A stretch of 64,000 nucleotides of DNA from Streptomyces sp. P3 (GCF_003032475.1 NZ_CP028369.1:4836001-4900000), one strand, 5' to 3'. Numbered from the stretch's first letter, positions 11,917 to 22,084 are shown. Notes: generated from the letters alone by a model not told the origin. Numbers and translations: made by a program.

Positions 11917-12633
11917 GTGCTCATTGCCGGGTTCCCCGCCGGAGCCTGGGGGACGAACTGTTATCTCGTCGCCCCGGCCGCCGGCGAGGAGTGCGTGATC
12001 ATCGACCCGGGCCACCAGGCGGCCCCAGGCGTCGAGGAAGCGATCAGAAAGCATCGGCTGAAGCCCGTTGCCGTCGTCCTCACCCACGGTCACATCGACC
12101 ATGTGGCCTCGGTCGTCCCGGTGTGCGGCGCGCACGACGTGCCGGCCTGGATCCACCCCGAGGACCGCTACATGATGAGCGACCCCGAGAAGGCGCTGGG
12201 CCGGTCCATCGGTATGCCGCTGATGGGCGAGCTCACCGTGGGGGAGCCGGACGACGTCCGCGAGCTCACCGACGGGGCCGGGCTCGACCTGGCCGGACTG
12301 GAGTTCTCCGTCGCGCACGCCCCGGGCCATACCAAGGGGTCGGTGACCTTCCGGATGCCCGAGACGAACGACGTCCCGTCGGTGTTCTTCTCCGGGGATC
12401 TGCTGTTCGCCGGCTCCATCGGACGCACCGACCTGCCCGGCGGTGACATGGCCGAGATGCTCGACTCGCTGGCCCGCGTGTGCCTGCCGCTCGACGACTC
12501 GACCGTGGTGCTGTCCGGCCACGGCCCCCAGACGACCATCGGCCAGGAGCGCGCCGCCAACCCGTATCTGCGGCAGGTGGCGGCCGGCGGCCAGGGAGCG
12601 GGTTCGCCCACCCCTCCCCGACGAGGAATGTGA
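11917..12633 (+). CDS. MBL-fold metallohydrolase (glyoxalase II-like)
   Basis: The 238-aa protein has the metallo-beta-lactamase fold signature THGHIDH (two-zinc site), the distal GHTKGS histidine, the bridging Asp in FFSGDLLF and the final SGHGP histidine. This matches the hydroxyacylglutathione-hydrolase-like group; the substrate is unknown. An open frame continues upstream to 11806, but GTG 11917 fits the family start (LIAGFPAGAWGTNCYLV) and lies downstream of the predicted promoter. hisS follows after 12 bp, so the two are probably co-transcribed. Confidence 0.85.
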   Translation: MLIAGFPAGAWGTNCYLVAPAAGEECVIIDPGHQAAPGVEEAIRKHRLKPVAVVLTHGHIDHVASVVPVCGAHDVPAWIHPEDRYMMSDPEKALGRSIGMPLMGELTVGEPDDVRELTDGAGLDLAGLEFSVAHAPGHTKGSVTFRMPETNDVPSVFFSGDLLFAGSIGRTDLPGGDMAEMLDSLARVCLPLDDSTVVLSGHGPQTTIGQERAANPYLRQVAAGGQGAGSPTPPRRGM

Positions 12634-12645
12634 CGAGAGACTTCC

Positions 12646-13908
12646 GTGAGCACCTTTCAGGCCCCCAAGGGCACGTACGACCTGATCCCGCCTGACAGCG
12701 CCCAGTACCTCGCCGTCCGCGAGGCCATCGCCGCCCCGCTGCGCAACTCCGGCTACGGCTATGTCGAGACGCCCGGCTTCGAGAACGTCGAACTCTTCGC
12801 GCGCGGTGTCGGCGAATCGACCGACATCGTCACGAAGGAGATGTACGCCTTCGAGACCAAGGGCGGCGACAGGCTGGCCCTGCGTCCCGAGGGCACCGCG
12901 TCCGTGCTGCGCGCCGCGCTGGAGGCCAACCTGCACAAGGTGGGCAACCTGCCGGTCAAGCTCTGGTACTCCGGCTCGTACTACCGCTACGAGCGCCCTC
13001 AGAAGGGTCGCTACCGTCACTTCTCCCAGGTGGGCGCCGAGGCGATCGGCGCGGAGGACCCGGCGCTGGACGCCGAGCTGATCATCCTGGCGGACCAGGC
13101 GTACCGCTCCCTGGGGCTGCGCAACTTCCGCATCCTCCTCAACAGCCTCGGCGACAAGGAGTGCCGCCCGGTGTACCGGGAGGCGCTCCAGAACTTCCTG
13201 CGAGGCCTCGACCTGGACGAGGACACGCTGCGCCGCGCGGAGATCAACCCGCTCCGGGTGCTCGACGACAAGCGCGAGTCGGTCCAGAAGCAGCTCGGGG
13301 AGGCGCCGCTGCTGCGCGACTACCTCTGCGACGCCTGCAAGGCGTACCACGAGGAGGTGCGCGAGCTGATCACCGCGGCGGGCGTCGCCTTCGAGGACGA
13401 TCCCAAGCTGGTCCGCGGTCTGGACTACTACACGCGCACGACCTTCGAGTTCGTCCACGACGGGCTGGGCTCGCAGTCCGCGGTGGGCGGCGGCGGCCGC
13501 TACGACGGCCTCTCCGAGATGATCGGCGGCCCCGCGCTGCCCTCCGTGGGCTGGGCGCTGGGCGTCGACCGCACGGTCCTCGCGCTGGAGGCGGAGGGGG
13601 TGGAGCTCAGGCTGCCCGCCTCGACCTCCGTGTACGCGGTGCCGCTCGGCGAGGAGGCCCGCCGGGTGCTCTTCGCCAAGGTCACCGAGTTGCGCAAGCT
13701 CGGCGTCGCGGCCGACTTCGCGTACGGCGGCAAGGGTCTCAAGGGCGCCATGAAGAGCGCCAACCGCAGCGGGGCGCGCTACTGCGTCGTGGCCGGTGAA
13801 CGCGACCTCGCCGAGGGCGTCGTCCAGCTCAAGGACATGGAGTCCGGCGAGCAGACGGCGATCGGCGTCAACGAGATCGTGGCCGAACTGGAGGCGAAGC
13901 TCGGCTAG
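12646..13908 (+). CDS. hisS: Histidyl-tRNA synthetase
   Basis: Charges tRNA-His. The 420-aa class II enzyme shows motif 2 (FYR-type, here [20 protein letters not shown]), the histidine A and B signatures ([24 protein letters not shown]) and an anticodon-binding C-terminal domain. GTG start. The TAG stop (13906-13908) has been split by an IS insertion: T and A are the target dinucleotide and G is the first base of the element, so the stop is rebuilt and the protein is unchanged. Confidence 0.96.
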   Translation: MSTFQAPKGTYDLIPPDSAQYLAVREAIAAPLRNSGYGYVETPGFENVELFARGVGESTDIVTKEMYAFETKGGDRLALRPEGTASVLRAALEANLHKVGNLPVKLWYSGSYYRYERPQKGRYRHFSQVGAEAIGAEDPALDAELIILADQAYRSLGLRNFRILLNSLGDKECRPVYREALQNFLRGLDLDEDTLRRAEINPLRVLDDKRESVQKQLGEAPLLRDYLCDACKAYHEEVRELITAAGVAFEDDPKLVRGLDYYTRTTFEFVHDGLGSQSAVGGGGRYDGLSEMIGGPALPSVGWALGVDRTVLALEAEGVELRLPASTSVYAVPLGEEARRVLFAKVTELRKLGVAADFAYGGKGLKGAMKSANRSGARYCVVAGERDLAEGVVQLKDMESGEQTAIGVNEIVAELEAKLG

Positions 13909-15061
13909 TGTCCTGCGCCAGTAGTTGATCGTTAGTAGTTGTGTGACTTCTGCTGCTGGTGCGTCAGTTCCTCGTCGGGGCCCGAAGCTGGAACCGTTGC
14001 TGCTGTCTGATGACGAGCGGGCGGAGTTGGAGCGGTGGACGCGTAGGGCGACATCGGCCCAGGCCGTGGCCTTGCGGGCGCGGATTGTGCTGGCGTGCGC
14101 TGGTCCGGAGGTACCGCCAATCGTCGTGGTCGCCCGCGAGTTGCGGGTGGCCGCCGACACCGTCCGTAAGTGGCGGCGGCGGTTTTTGGCGGAGCGGCTG
14201 GACGGCCTGGTCGACGAGCCCCGGCCGGGCCGGCCGCCCACCATCAGCGTCGACCAGGTGGAGGCGGTCGTGGTCACGACGCTGGAGGAGATCCCGAAGA
14301 ACGCCACCCACTGGTCGCGGAAGTCGATGGCGGAGCACAGCGGCCTGTCGAAGTCCACGGTCGGCCGGATCTGGCGGAAGTTCCAGCTCAAGCCGCATCT
14401 GGCGGACACGTTCAAGCTGTCGACGGATCCGTTGTTCGTGGAGAAGGTCTACGACGTCGTGGGTCTGTACTTCAACCCGCCCGAGGGTGCGGTGGTCCTC
14501 TCGGTGGACGAGAAGTCGCAGATCCAGGCCCTGGACCGGTCGCAGCCGGTGCTGCCGATAATGCCGGGCATGCCCGAGCGGCGTACTCACGACTACGTCC
14601 GCAACGGCCTGACCACCTTGTTCGCCGCGTTCGATGTCGCCACCGGCGAGGTGATCAGTGCCCTGCACCGTCGGCATCGGGCCGTGGAGTTCAAGAAGTT
14701 CCTGATCCGGATCGACAAGGAGGTGCCCGCGCACCTGCAGGTCCACTTGATCGTGGACAATTACGGCACTCACAAGACTCCCGCGATCAAGGCCTGGCTG
14801 GCCAAACACCCCAGGTTCGAGCTGCACTTCACCCCGACCGGCTCCTCCTGGATCAACCAGGTCGAGCGGTGGTTCGGCTACCTGGCCCACCAGATGATCC
14901 GCCGCGGCGCACACAAGAACATCCAGGCCCTCGAAGCCGACATTCGGGCATGGGTCAAGGACTGGAACAAAGAACCCAAGCCGTTCATCTGGACCAAGAC
15001 AGCCCAAGAGATCCTCGACTCCCTTGCCCGCTTCTGCCGACGGATCTCTGGCGCAGGACAC
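13908..15061 (+). mobile_element. Complete IS630-family insertion sequence, 1154 bp, with TA target duplication
   Basis: The ends are inverted repeats: GTGTCCTGCGCCAG at 13908-13921 and CTGGCGCAGGACAC at 15048-15061. Each is flanked outward by TA (13906-13907 and 15062-15063), as expected for IS630 elements, which duplicate a TA target. With flanking bases the symmetry reaches 17 bp (CTAG included). One intact transposase gene fills the element. Perfect repeats, a clean duplication and an unbroken reading frame suggest a fairly recent insertion. Confidence 0.92.
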
Positions 15062-15064
15062 TAG
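13943..15064 (+). CDS. IS630-family DDE transposase
   Basis: From GTG 13943 the product is 373 aa. An N-terminal helix-turn-helix block (residues about 20-110, [16 protein letters not shown] and [10 protein letters not shown]) is followed by the catalytic core with D189 (LSVDEKSQ), D272 (LIVDNYGTH) and E308 (NQVERWFGY), a DD35E spacing. A TTG at 13925 is an alternative start. The last IS codon is CAC (15059-15061); the TAG stop is made from the duplicated TA plus the flanking host G. Confidence 0.93.
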   Translation: MTSAAGASVPRRGPKLEPLLLSDDERAELERWTRRATSAQAVALRARIVLACAGPEVPPIVVVARELRVAADTVRKWRRRFLAERLDGLVDEPRPGRPPTISVDQVEAVVVTTLEEIPKNATHWSRKSMAEHSGLSKSTVGRIWRKFQLKPHLADTFKLSTDPLFVEKVYDVVGLYFNPPEGAVVLSVDEKSQIQALDRSQPVLPIMPGMPERRTHDYVRNGLTTLFAAFDVATGEVISALHRRHRAVEFKKFLIRIDKEVPAHLQVHLIVDNYGTHKTPAIKAWLAKHPRFELHFTPTGSSWINQVERWFGYLAHQMIRRGAHKNIQALEADIRAWVKDWNKEPKPFIWTKTAQEILDSLARFCRRISGAGH

Positions 15065-15404
15065 CGCTTCACGGGGGGACGCCGGGTGGCTGCCCGGCGT
15101 CCCCGCCCGCCGTCAACTCCGCGTGCGCCGGTTCCCCTTCCGGGCGACGGCGAGGCCTGAGCGCCCCACGCGACCGCTCACCTCCGGGTCTGCCCCGGCG
15201 CTCCCCGGCCCGCCCGTATGCAGGCCGGGTACATCCACCGCGAGGGGTTCGGGTGTGTTGTCATGCTTCGAGTGCCGGCCGGAACCGAACGCCAGGGGGT
15301 GGCCGCACGTACCTCCTTATGTCCAGCGAACGGTGGACGGCCGGCCCTGTGCGGCACAATGGCCACTGCCCGAAGATGGTCCAACTCTCAAGTGACGGAT
15401 CGGC
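15065..15404. other. Intergenic region: original hisS 3' flank and VKOR-gene upstream region
   Basis: 340 bp without a credible gene. The first 40 bp hold a strong hairpin, listed separately. The rest presumably holds the VKOR gene promoter. CACAAT at 15355-15360 is the best -10-like sequence, but no good -35 accompanies it. Confidence 0.5.
15075..15104 (+). terminator. Original hisS terminator, now displaced by the IS
   Basis: 12-bp stem GGGGACGCCGGG (15075-15086) with CCCGGCGTCCCC (15093-15104), 6-nt loop. Without the 1154-bp element and one TA copy it would sit about 10 bp after the hisS stop. Confidence 0.75.
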
Positions 15405-15407
15405 GTG

Positions 15408-16067
15408 ATGAGCAAGACGACAGTGAAAGCCGCCTCCACGGAGTCCGAGCCCGAGCACGTGGCCGCGATGGAGCCACGGACGGTGGGCGGCAGCCGTGCG
15501 TTCGCGATCCTGCTGCTGATCACCGGCGCGGCCGGTCTGCTCGCCGCGTGGGTCATCACGATCGACAAGTTCAAGATCCTCGAGGCCAAGGTCGCGGGCA
15601 CGACCTTCACGCCCGGCTGCAGCATCAACCCGGTCATCTCCTGCGGCAGCATCATGCAGAGCAAGCAGGCGTCCGTCTTCGGGTTCCCCAACCCGATGCT
15701 CGGCCTGGTCGCCTACGGCGTGGTGATCTGCGTGGGCATGAGTCTGCTGACCCGGGCCCGCTTCCCGCGCTGGTACTGGCTGACCTTCAACTTCGGCACG
15801 CTCTTCGGCGTCGTCTTCTGCACCTGGCTGCAGTACCAGTCGCTGTACAAGATCAACGCCCTGTGTCTGTGGTGCTCGCTGGCCTGGGTCGCGACGATCA
15901 CCATGTTCTGGTACGTCACCTCGTTCAACATGCGCAACGGCCTCCTCCCCGCCCCCGCGGGGCTGAAGCGGTTCCTCGGCGAGTTCACCTGGGTCCTGCC
16001 GGTCACGCATGCCGGCATCATCGCGATGCTGATCCTGACCCGCTGGGGCGCCGACCTCTGGGCCTGA
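15408..16067 (+). CDS. Vitamin K epoxide reductase (VKOR) family membrane protein
   Basis: VKOR homologues in actinobacteria re-oxidise disulfide-forming (DsbA-like) proteins by passing electrons to quinone. The 219-aa protein has four to five membrane helices, the loop cysteine pair C71 and C79 ([13 protein letters not shown]) and the CXXC active site C153-LW-C156. ATG at 15408 is preceded by an in-frame GTG at 15405, and either could be used. The DsbA-like partner is not in the window. Confidence 0.88.
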   Translation: MSKTTVKAASTESEPEHVAAMEPRTVGGSRAFAILLLITGAAGLLAAWVITIDKFKILEAKVAGTTFTPGCSINPVISCGSIMQSKQASVFGFPNPMLGLVAYGVVICVGMSLLTRARFPRWYWLTFNFGTLFGVVFCTWLQYQSLYKINALCLWCSLAWVATITMFWYVTSFNMRNGLLPAPAGLKRFLGEFTWVLPVTHAGIIAMLILTRWGADLWA

Positions 16068-16114
16068 GCCCGCAGCCGCGCGGGCGCCCGGAGGGGACTG
16101 TCGTACCCCTGACG

Positions 16115-16130
16115 TAGGCTCCCAGGTGTG
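16115..16130 (+). promoter_or_regulatory. Leaderless-type promoter of rarA
   Basis: TAGGCT at 16115-16120 is followed by 7 nt and then the GTG start. No Shine-Dalgarno is present in those 7 nt. The spacing is that expected when transcription starts at the initiation codon. Confidence 0.55.
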
Positions 16131-17483
16131 GAGCCCGACCTGTTCACCGCCGCAGCGGAAGACCGCCAGGAGAAGGACCCCGCCGGGAGCCCCCTGGCGG
16201 TCCGGATGCGCCCGCGCACCCTCGACGAGGTGGTGGGCCAGCAGCACCTGCTGAAGCCTGGCTCACCTCTGCGCCGCCTGGTCGGCGAGGGCGCCCGGGG
16301 CCCGGCCGGCCCTTCCTCGGTGATCCTCTGGGGGCCGCCCGGCACCGGGAAGACGACCCTCGCCTACGTCGTCTCCAAGGCCACCGACAAGCGGTTCGTC
16401 GAGCTCTCCGCCATCACCGCCGGCGTCAAGGAGGTCCGCGCCGTCATCGACGGCGCCCGCCGCGCCATCGGCGGCTTCGGCAAGGAGACCGTCCTCTTCC
16501 TCGACGAGATCCACCGCTTCAGCAAGGCCCAGCAGGACTCCCTCCTGCCGGCCGTCGAGAACCGCTGGGTGACGCTGATCGCGGCTACCACCGAGAACCC
16601 CTACTTCTCGGTCATCTCGCCCCTCCTCTCCCGCTCCCTGCTGCTGACCCTCGAGCCGCTCACCGACGACGACCTGCGCGATCTGGTCGGGCGCGCCGTG
16701 GCCCACGAACGCGGCCTCAAGGGTGCCGTCAGCCTCCCCGCGGACGCCGAGGCCCATCTCCTGCGCATCGCCGGCGGCGACGCCCGGCGCGCCCTGACGG
16801 CCCTGGAGGCCGCCGCCGGCGCCGCCCTCGACCAGGACGAGACGGAGATCAGCCTCCGGACACTGGAGCAGACGGTCGACCGTGCGGCCGTGAAGTACGA
16901 CCGGGACGGCGACCAGCACTACGACGTCGCCAGCGCCCTCATCAAGTCCATCCGCGGCTCGGACGTCGACGCGGCCCTGCACTACCTGGCCCGCATGATC
17001 GAGGCGGGCGAGGACCCCCGCTTCATCGCCCGCCGCCTGATGATCTCCGCCAGCGAGGACATCGGCCTCGCCGACCCGAACGCCCTGCCGATCGCGGTCG
17101 CCGCCGCCCAGGCCGTCGCCATGATCGGCTTTCCCGAGGCCGCCCTCACCCTCAGCCACGTCACCATCGCCCTCGCCCTGGCGCCCAAGTCCAACGCCGC
17201 GACCACGGCGATCGGCGCCGCCCTCGACGACGTCCGCAAGGGCCTGGCCGGGCCCGTCCCGCCGCATCTGCGGGACGGCCACTACAAGGGCGCCGCCAAA
17301 CTGGGGCACGCACAGGGGTACGTGTACCCGCACGACCTGCCCGAGGGCATCGCCGCCCAGCAGTACGCGCCGGACGCGATCCACGGCCGGGAGTACTACA
17401 CCCCCACCCGGCACGGCGCCGAGGCCCGCTACGCGGACGCGGTCGAGTGGACCAGAACGCACCTCGGTCGGAACGGGTCCTGA
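16128..17483 (+). CDS. rarA: Replication-associated recombination protein RarA (MgsA)
   Basis: AAA+ ATPase of the clamp-loader family that acts at stalled replication forks. The 451-aa protein has the conserved [17 protein letters not shown] start, Walker [10 protein letters not shown], Walker [10 protein letters not shown], sensor 1 (AATTENP) and the C-terminal tetramerisation domain ([13 protein letters not shown]...). GTG start with a -10 hexamer 7 nt upstream, so the mRNA is probably leaderless. Confidence 0.95.
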   Translation: MEPDLFTAAAEDRQEKDPAGSPLAVRMRPRTLDEVVGQQHLLKPGSPLRRLVGEGARGPAGPSSVILWGPPGTGKTTLAYVVSKATDKRFVELSAITAGVKEVRAVIDGARRAIGGFGKETVLFLDEIHRFSKAQQDSLLPAVENRWVTLIAATTENPYFSVISPLLSRSLLLTLEPLTDDDLRDLVGRAVAHERGLKGAVSLPADAEAHLLRIAGGDARRALTALEAAAGAALDQDETEISLRTLEQTVDRAAVKYDRDGDQHYDVASALIKSIRGSDVDAALHYLARMIEAGEDPRFIARRLMISASEDIGLADPNALPIAVAAAQAVAMIGFPEAALTLSHVTIALALAPKSNAATTAIGAALDDVRKGLAGPVPPHLRDGHYKGAAKLGHAQGYVYPHDLPEGIAAQQYAPDAIHGREYYTPTRHGAEARYADAVEWTRTHLGRNGS

Positions 17484-17491
17484 GCACCCTG

Positions 17492-17497
17492 TAGAAT
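17492..17497 (+). promoter_or_regulatory. Candidate -10 of the rpsD promoter
   Basis: TAGAAT, with a weak TCGGAA 18 bp upstream (17468-17473). It would give a 5' leader of about 275 nt before rpsD. Confidence 0.45.
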
Positions 17498-17505
17498 CCC
17501 TCGGA

Positions 17506-17635
17506 GTGCTGCGTCCCGTGCAGTCAGAACGGGACAGTCAGCCGGAGCACCGGTCCATCGGACCGGCTCCAGGAGCGTCGCGCACCGTCGAAGGTGTCGC
17601 GGGCAGCCCATCACCGCCCGGAATCCGGGAACGGT
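17506..17635 (+). promoter_or_regulatory. Structured 5' leader of rpsD, possible S4 autoregulatory element
   Basis: Several stems are visible: GTGCT (17506-17510) with AGCAC (17546-17550) enclosing GTCCCGT (17513-17519) with ACGGGAC (17529-17535); CGGTCC (17551-17556) with GGACCG (17560-17565); and CCCGG (17617-17621) with CCGGG (17625-17629). Autoregulation of rpsD by S4 binding to its leader is known in Bacillus and E. coli; that this leader does the same is inference. The remaining ~145 bp before rpsD hold nothing else I recognise. Confidence 0.4.
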
Positions 17636-17781
17636 CGGTGGGCAACTCGCGTGCTGCACGTATGTGCCCAGACCAGGGGAGCGGCTGCCCGACAGGTCCC
17701 ACGCGGACCCGGCGGGTTTCCCCGGCTGCGGATTGCGACCTCCCTCAACCCTGACAAGCCGAAACCAGGAAACGAGAGACA

Positions 17782-18396
17782 GTGGCGAACCAGTCCCGCC
17801 CCAAGGTGAAGAAGTCGCGTGCCCTCGGCATCGCGCTGACCCCGAAGGCCGTCAAGTACTTCGAGGCCCGCCCCTACCCGCCGGGTGAGCACGGCCGCGG
17901 CCGCAAGCAGAACTCGGACTACAAGGTCCGTCTGCTCGAGAAGCAGCGTCTGCGCGCGCAGTACGACGTGTCCGAGCGCCAGCTCGTCCGCGCCTACGAG
18001 CGTGCCTCCAAGGTCCAGGGCAAGACCGGTGAGGCCCTGATCATCGAGCTCGAGCGCCGTCTCGACGCGCTGGTCCTGCGTTCGGGCATCGCCCGCACGA
18101 TCTACCAGGCCCGTCAGATGGTCGTGCACGGCCACATCGAGGTCAACGGTCAGAAGACCGACAAGCCCTCCTTCCGTGTCCGTCCCGACGACGTCGTGAT
18201 GGTCCGCGAGCGCAGCCGCGAGAAGACCCTCTTCTCCATCGCCCGCGAGGGCGGCTTCGCCCCCGACGGCGAGACCCCGCGCTACCTCCAGGTGAACCTC
18301 AAGGCCCTGGCGTTCCGCCTGGACCGTGAGCCGAACCGCAAGGAGATCCCGGTGATCTGCGACGAGCAGCTCGTCGTCGAGTACTACGCCCGCTGA
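17782..18396 (+). CDS. rpsD: 30S ribosomal protein S4
   Basis: Primary 16S rRNA-binding protein that nucleates assembly of the 30S body. The 204-aa product has the RPYPPGEHGR motif and an S4 RNA-binding domain (RLDALVLRSGIARTIYQARQMVVHGHIEVNG). It has no N-terminal zinc-binding cysteines. rpsD is separate from the alpha operon, as usual in streptomycetes. GTG start with GGAAACGAGAG upstream. Confidence 0.97.
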   Translation: MANQSRPKVKKSRALGIALTPKAVKYFEARPYPPGEHGRGRKQNSDYKVRLLEKQRLRAQYDVSERQLVRAYERASKVQGKTGEALIIELERRLDALVLRSGIARTIYQARQMVVHGHIEVNGQKTDKPSFRVRPDDVVMVRERSREKTLFSIAREGGFAPDGETPRYLQVNLKALAFRLDREPNRKEIPVICDEQLVVEYYAR

Positions 18397-18443
18397 TCCC
18401 CGCCCGGATCGGCCCGCGGCGGTCGTCGCACCTCCGCACCCCG

Positions 18444-18490
18444 GCCCGTCGTCCTCCTGCCCTTCGGGGCGGGCGGGGCGACGGGCTTTT
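18444..18490 (+). terminator. Rho-independent terminator of rpsD
   Basis: Outer stem GCCCGTCG (18444-18451) with CGACGGGC (18479-18486), an inner GC-rich stem with a TTCG-type loop, and a TTTT run (18487-18490). It begins 47 bp after the stop. Confidence 0.85.
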
Positions 18491-18507
18491 GCGCGCCCCT
18501 AATCCGG

Positions 18508-18537
18508 TACGGAACGCCTGTGGCGGCGCGATAGGCT
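18508..18537 (+). promoter_or_regulatory. Candidate promoter for the DUF948 gene-alaS cluster
   Basis: TACGGA (18508-18513), an 18-bp spacer and TAGGCT (18532-18537), 45 bp before the GTG start. Confidence 0.5.
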
Positions 18538-18582
18538 CGCCTCCAGAGATAGGTGTTCGTCGGCCGAGGGAGCGGGTGCGCA

Positions 18583-19023
18583 GTGTCCGGTGGAGAGGTG
18601 GCCGGCATTCTGGTGGCCGTGTTCTGGGCGATCCTGGTCTCCTTCCTCGCCGTCGCGCTGGCGAGGCTGGCCCAGACGCTCAGGGCGACCACCCGGCTGG
18701 TCGCGGACGTGACCGAACAGGCGGTCCCGCTGCTGGCCGACGCCTCCGCCGCCGTGCGCTCCGCGCAGACCCAGATCGACCGGGTCGACGCCATCGCCAG
18801 CGATGTCCAGGAGGTCACGTCGAACGCGTCGGCGCTGTCCACCACGGTCGCCTCCACCTTCGGCGGACCCCTGGTGAAGGTCGCCGCGTTCGGCTACGGC
18901 GTCCGCCGGGCCCTCGGCGGCCGCAAGGAAGACGCGCCCGCGAGGGAGCCCCGGCGGACCGTCATCGTGGGCCGCACGGTCTCCCGGCGGGAGAAGCGCA
19001 AGCCCCGTGGAAAGAGGGACTGA
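18583..19023 (+). CDS. DUF948 family small membrane protein
   Basis: The 146-aa protein starts with one transmembrane helix (about residues 6-24), then an amphipathic coiled-coil segment (VTEQAVPLLADASAAV...) of the DUF948 type and a basic C-terminus (RREKRKPRGKRD). Function unknown; family members precede alaS in many actinobacteria. The frame is open from 18553, but GTG 18583 lies just before the hydrophobic helix and has GAGGGAG upstream. Confidence 0.75.
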   Translation: MSGGEVAGILVAVFWAILVSFLAVALARLAQTLRATTRLVADVTEQAVPLLADASAAVRSAQTQIDRVDAIASDVQEVTSNASALSTTVASTFGGPLVKVAAFGYGVRRALGGRKEDAPAREPRRTVIVGRTVSRREKRKPRGKRD

Positions 19024-19031
19024 GACCAGCG

Positions 19032-19412
19032 ATGTTCCGCCGCACCTTCTGGTTCAGCACGGGCGTCGCCGCCGGTGTCTGGGCCACCACCAAGGTCAAC
19101 CGCAAGCTGAGGCAGCTGACCCCCGAGAGCCTCGCCGCGACCGCGGCCGACAAGGCCCTCGAGACGGGAGCACGCCTCAAGGACCGCGCGGTGGGTTTCG
19201 CGCTCGACGTCCGCGACAACATGGCCCGGCGGGAGGCCGAGCTGGGGGAGGCGCTGGGGATCCACGAGAACCCGGCACTGCCCGCCCCCAGGCGTCACCC
19301 CGCCATCGAGAACCGCACCGACCCGCAGCACCGCACCAATCCGCAGCACCGCACCAACCCGAAGTACATCGAGAACACGACGTACTCGAACGACCGGAAT
19401 GAGGACCACTGA
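19032..19412 (+). CDS. Small conserved protein upstream of alaS (DUF6167-like)
   Basis: The 126-aa protein has a short hydrophobic N-terminal segment ([15 protein letters not shown]), a helical middle ([16 protein letters not shown]...) and a C-terminus with a 6-residue repeat ([18 protein letters not shown]; 18-bp period). Function unknown. It starts 8 bp after the DUF948 stop and its TGA overlaps the alaS ATG by one base, so the three genes are likely one transcript. Confidence 0.75.
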   Translation: MFRRTFWFSTGVAAGVWATTKVNRKLRQLTPESLAATAADKALETGARLKDRAVGFALDVRDNMARREAELGEALGIHENPALPAPRRHPAIENRTDPQHRTNPQHRTNPKYIENTTYSNDRNEDH

Positions 19413-22084
19413 TGGAGTCGGCCGAGATCCGCCGCCGCTGGCTGAGCTTCTACGAGGAGCGCGGGCACACCGTCGTCCCTTCGGCGTCGCTCATCGCGGA
19501 CGACCCGACTCTGCTCCTGGTCCCCGCCGGCATGGTCCCGTTCAAGCCGTACTTCCTCGGTGAGGTCAAGCCGCCGTGGGCGCGCGCCACCAGCGTGCAG
19601 AAGTGCGTACGCACGCCCGACATCGAAGAGGTCGGCAAGACCACCCGCCACGGCACGTTCTTCCAGATGTGCGGCAACTTCTCCTTCGGCGACTACTTCA
19701 AGGAAGGCGCCATCAAGTACGCCTGGGAGCTGCTCACCAGCCCCCAGGACAAGGGCGGTTACGGCCTGGACCCGGAGCGGCTCTGGATCACCGTCTACAA
19801 GGACGACGACGAGGCCGAGAGGCTGTGGCACGAGGTCGTCGGCGTGCCCAAGGAGCGCATCCAGCGCCTCGGCATGAAGGACAACTACTGGTCCATGGGC
19901 GTCCCCGGCCCGTGCGGCCCGTGTTCCGAGATCAACTACGACCGCGGTCCCGACTTCGGCGTCGAGGGCGGTCCCGCCGTCAACGACGAGCGGTACGTGG
20001 AGATCTGGAACCTCGTCTTCATGCAGTACGAGCGCGGGGAGGGCATCGGCAAGGACAACTTCGAGATCCTCGGCGAGCTGCCCAGCAAGAACATCGACAC
20101 GGGCCTCGGCCTGGAGCGCCTCGCCATGATTCTGCAGGGCGTGCAGAACATGTACGAGATCGACACCTCCATGGCCGTCATCAGGAAGGCCACCGAGCTG
20201 ACCGGCGTCGCGTACGGCGAGGCCCACGACTCGGACGTCTCGCTGCGCGTGGTCACCGACCACATGCGCACCTCCGTGATGCTCATCGGCGACGGCGTCA
20301 CCCCGGGCAACGAGGGCCGCGGCTACGTGCTGCGCCGCATCATGCGCCGCGCCATCCGCAACATGCGTCTCCTCGGCGCCACCGGCCTCGTCGTCAAGGA
20401 CCTCATCGACACGGTCATCGAGATGATGGGTCAGCAGTACCCGGAGCTCATCACCGACCGCGAGCGCATCGAGAAGGTCGCCCTCGCCGAGGAGAACGCC
20501 TTCGTCAAGACGCTGAAGGCCGGCACCAACATTCTCGACACGGCCATCACCGAGGCCAAGGCCGCCGGCGGCCGTGTCCTCGCCGGCGACAAGGCCTTCC
20601 TGCTCCACGACACCTGGGGCTTCCCGATCGACCTCACCCTGGAGATGGCCGCCGAACAGGGGCTGTCCGTGGACGAGGACGGCTTCCGCCGTCTGATGAA
20701 GGAACAGCGGGACAAGGCCAAGGCCGACGCCCAGGCCAAGAAGACCGGGCACGCCGGTGTGGGCGCCTACCGCGAGATCGCCGACAAGGCCGGCGAGACC
20801 GACTTCATCGGTTACTCCGACACCGAGGGCGAGTCGACGATCGTCGGCATCCTCGTCGACGGCGTCTCCTCGCCGGCCGCCACCGAGGGCGACGAGGTCG
20901 AGATCGTCCTCGACCGCACCCCGTTCTACGCCGAGGGCGGCGGCCAGATCGGCGACACCGGCCGGATCAAGGTCGACACCGGCGCCGTCGTCGAGATCCG
21001 CGACACCCAGAAGCCGGTTCCCGGCGTGTACGTGCACAAGGGCGTCGTCCAGTTCGGCGAGGTGACGGTCGGAGCCAAGGCCCACGCCTCGATCGACGGC
21101 CGCCGCCGTACGGCCATCGCCCGCGCCCACTCGGCCACCCACCTCACCCACCAGGCGCTGCGCGACGCCCTCGGCCCGACGGCCGCCCAGGCCGGTTCCG
21201 AGAACCAGCCCGGCCGCTTCCGCTTCGACTTCGGTTCCCCCTCCGCCGTCCCGACGGCCGTGATGACCGACGTCGAGCAGAAGATCAACGAGGTGCTCGC
21301 CCGCGATCTGGACGTCCAGGCCGAGGTCATGGGCATCGACGAGGCCAAGAAGCAGGGCGCCATCGCCGAGTTCGGCGAGAAGTACGGCGAGCGCGTCCGG
21401 GTCGTCACCATCGGGGACTTCTCCAAGGAGCTGTGCGGTGGCACGCATGTGCACAACACCGCCCAGCTGGGTCTGGTGAAGCTGCTCGGCGAGTCGTCGA
21501 TCGGCTCGGGCGTGCGGCGCATCGAGGCCCTCGTCGGCGTCGACGCCTACAACTTCCTGGCTCGTGAGCACACGGTCGTCGCCCAGCTCCAGGAGCTGAT
21601 CAAGGGACGTCCGGAGGAGCTCTTGGAGAAGGTCTCCGCCATGCTCGGCAAGCTGAAGGACGCCGAGAAGGAGATCGAGAAGTTCCGCGCCGAGAAGGTT
21701 TTGCAGGCCGCCGCCGGTCTCGTGGAGTCCGCCAAGGACGTCCGCGGGATCGCCGTGGTCACCGGTCAGGTCCCGGACGGGACCACGCCGGACGACCTGC
21801 GCAGGCTGGTCCTCGACGTGCGCGGCCGCATCCAGGGCGGCCGGGCCGCCGTGGTCGCCCTGTTCACGGTCAACAACGGCAAGCCGCTGACCGTCATCGC
21901 CACCAACGAGGCCGCGCGTGAGCGTGGACTCAAGGCCGGCGAGCTCGTCCGCGCGGCGGCCAAGACCCTCGGCGGCGGCGGTGGCGGCAAGCCGGACGTG
22001 GCCCAGGGCGGCGGCCAGAACCCGGCCGCGGTCGGCGACGCCGTCGACGCCGTCGAGCGGCTCGTGACGGAAACGGCGAAGTGA
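19412..22084 (+). CDS. alaS: Alanyl-tRNA synthetase
   Basis: Charges tRNA-Ala and edits Ser/Gly mischarging. The 890-aa protein has the class II catalytic core ([16 protein letters not shown]..., [16 protein letters not shown]), an editing domain with zinc ligands H572 and H576 (HSATH) and C675/H679 (CGGTH), and a C-terminal oligomerisation (C-Ala) domain with a Gly-rich stretch. ATG overlaps the preceding stop (TGATG). Confidence 0.97.
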   Translation: MESAEIRRRWLSFYEERGHTVVPSASLIADDPTLLLVPAGMVPFKPYFLGEVKPPWARATSVQKCVRTPDIEEVGKTTRHGTFFQMCGNFSFGDYFKEGAIKYAWELLTSPQDKGGYGLDPERLWITVYKDDDEAERLWHEVVGVPKERIQRLGMKDNYWSMGVPGPCGPCSEINYDRGPDFGVEGGPAVNDERYVEIWNLVFMQYERGEGIGKDNFEILGELPSKNIDTGLGLERLAMILQGVQNMYEIDTSMAVIRKATELTGVAYGEAHDSDVSLRVVTDHMRTSVMLIGDGVTPGNEGRGYVLRRIMRRAIRNMRLLGATGLVVKDLIDTVIEMMGQQYPELITDRERIEKVALAEENAFVKTLKAGTNILDTAITEAKAAGGRVLAGDKAFLLHDTWGFPIDLTLEMAAEQGLSVDEDGFRRLMKEQRDKAKADAQAKKTGHAGVGAYREIADKAGETDFIGYSDTEGESTIVGILVDGVSSPAATEGDEVEIVLDRTPFYAEGGGQIGDTGRIKVDTGAVVEIRDTQKPVPGVYVHKGVVQFGEVTVGAKAHASIDGRRRTAIARAHSATHLTHQALRDALGPTAAQAGSENQPGRFRFDFGSPSAVPTAVMTDVEQKINEVLARDLDVQAEVMGIDEAKKQGAIAEFGEKYGERVRVVTIGDFSKELCGGTHVHNTAQLGLVKLLGESSIGSGVRRIEALVGVDAYNFLAREHTVVAQLQELIKGRPEELLEKVSAMLGKLKDAEKEIEKFRAEKVLQAAAGLVESAKDVRGIAVVTGQVPDGTTPDDLRRLVLDVRGRIQGGRAAVVALFTVNNGKPLTVIATNEAARERGLKAGELVRAAAKTLGGGGGGKPDVAQGGGQNPAAVGDAVDAVERLVTETAK

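Noticed and set aside
13905..13921. Reading the 17-bp symmetry (including CTAG) as the true IS terminal repeat
   Set aside because: IS630 elements duplicate TA, so the TA belongs to the target; the outer C and G match by chance. The element proper has 14-bp ends.
15218..16117. Overlapping + frame starting upstream of the VKOR gene
   Set aside because: Shadow of the VKOR gene; it has no recognisable domain, while the VKOR frame carries conserved cysteines and membrane helices.
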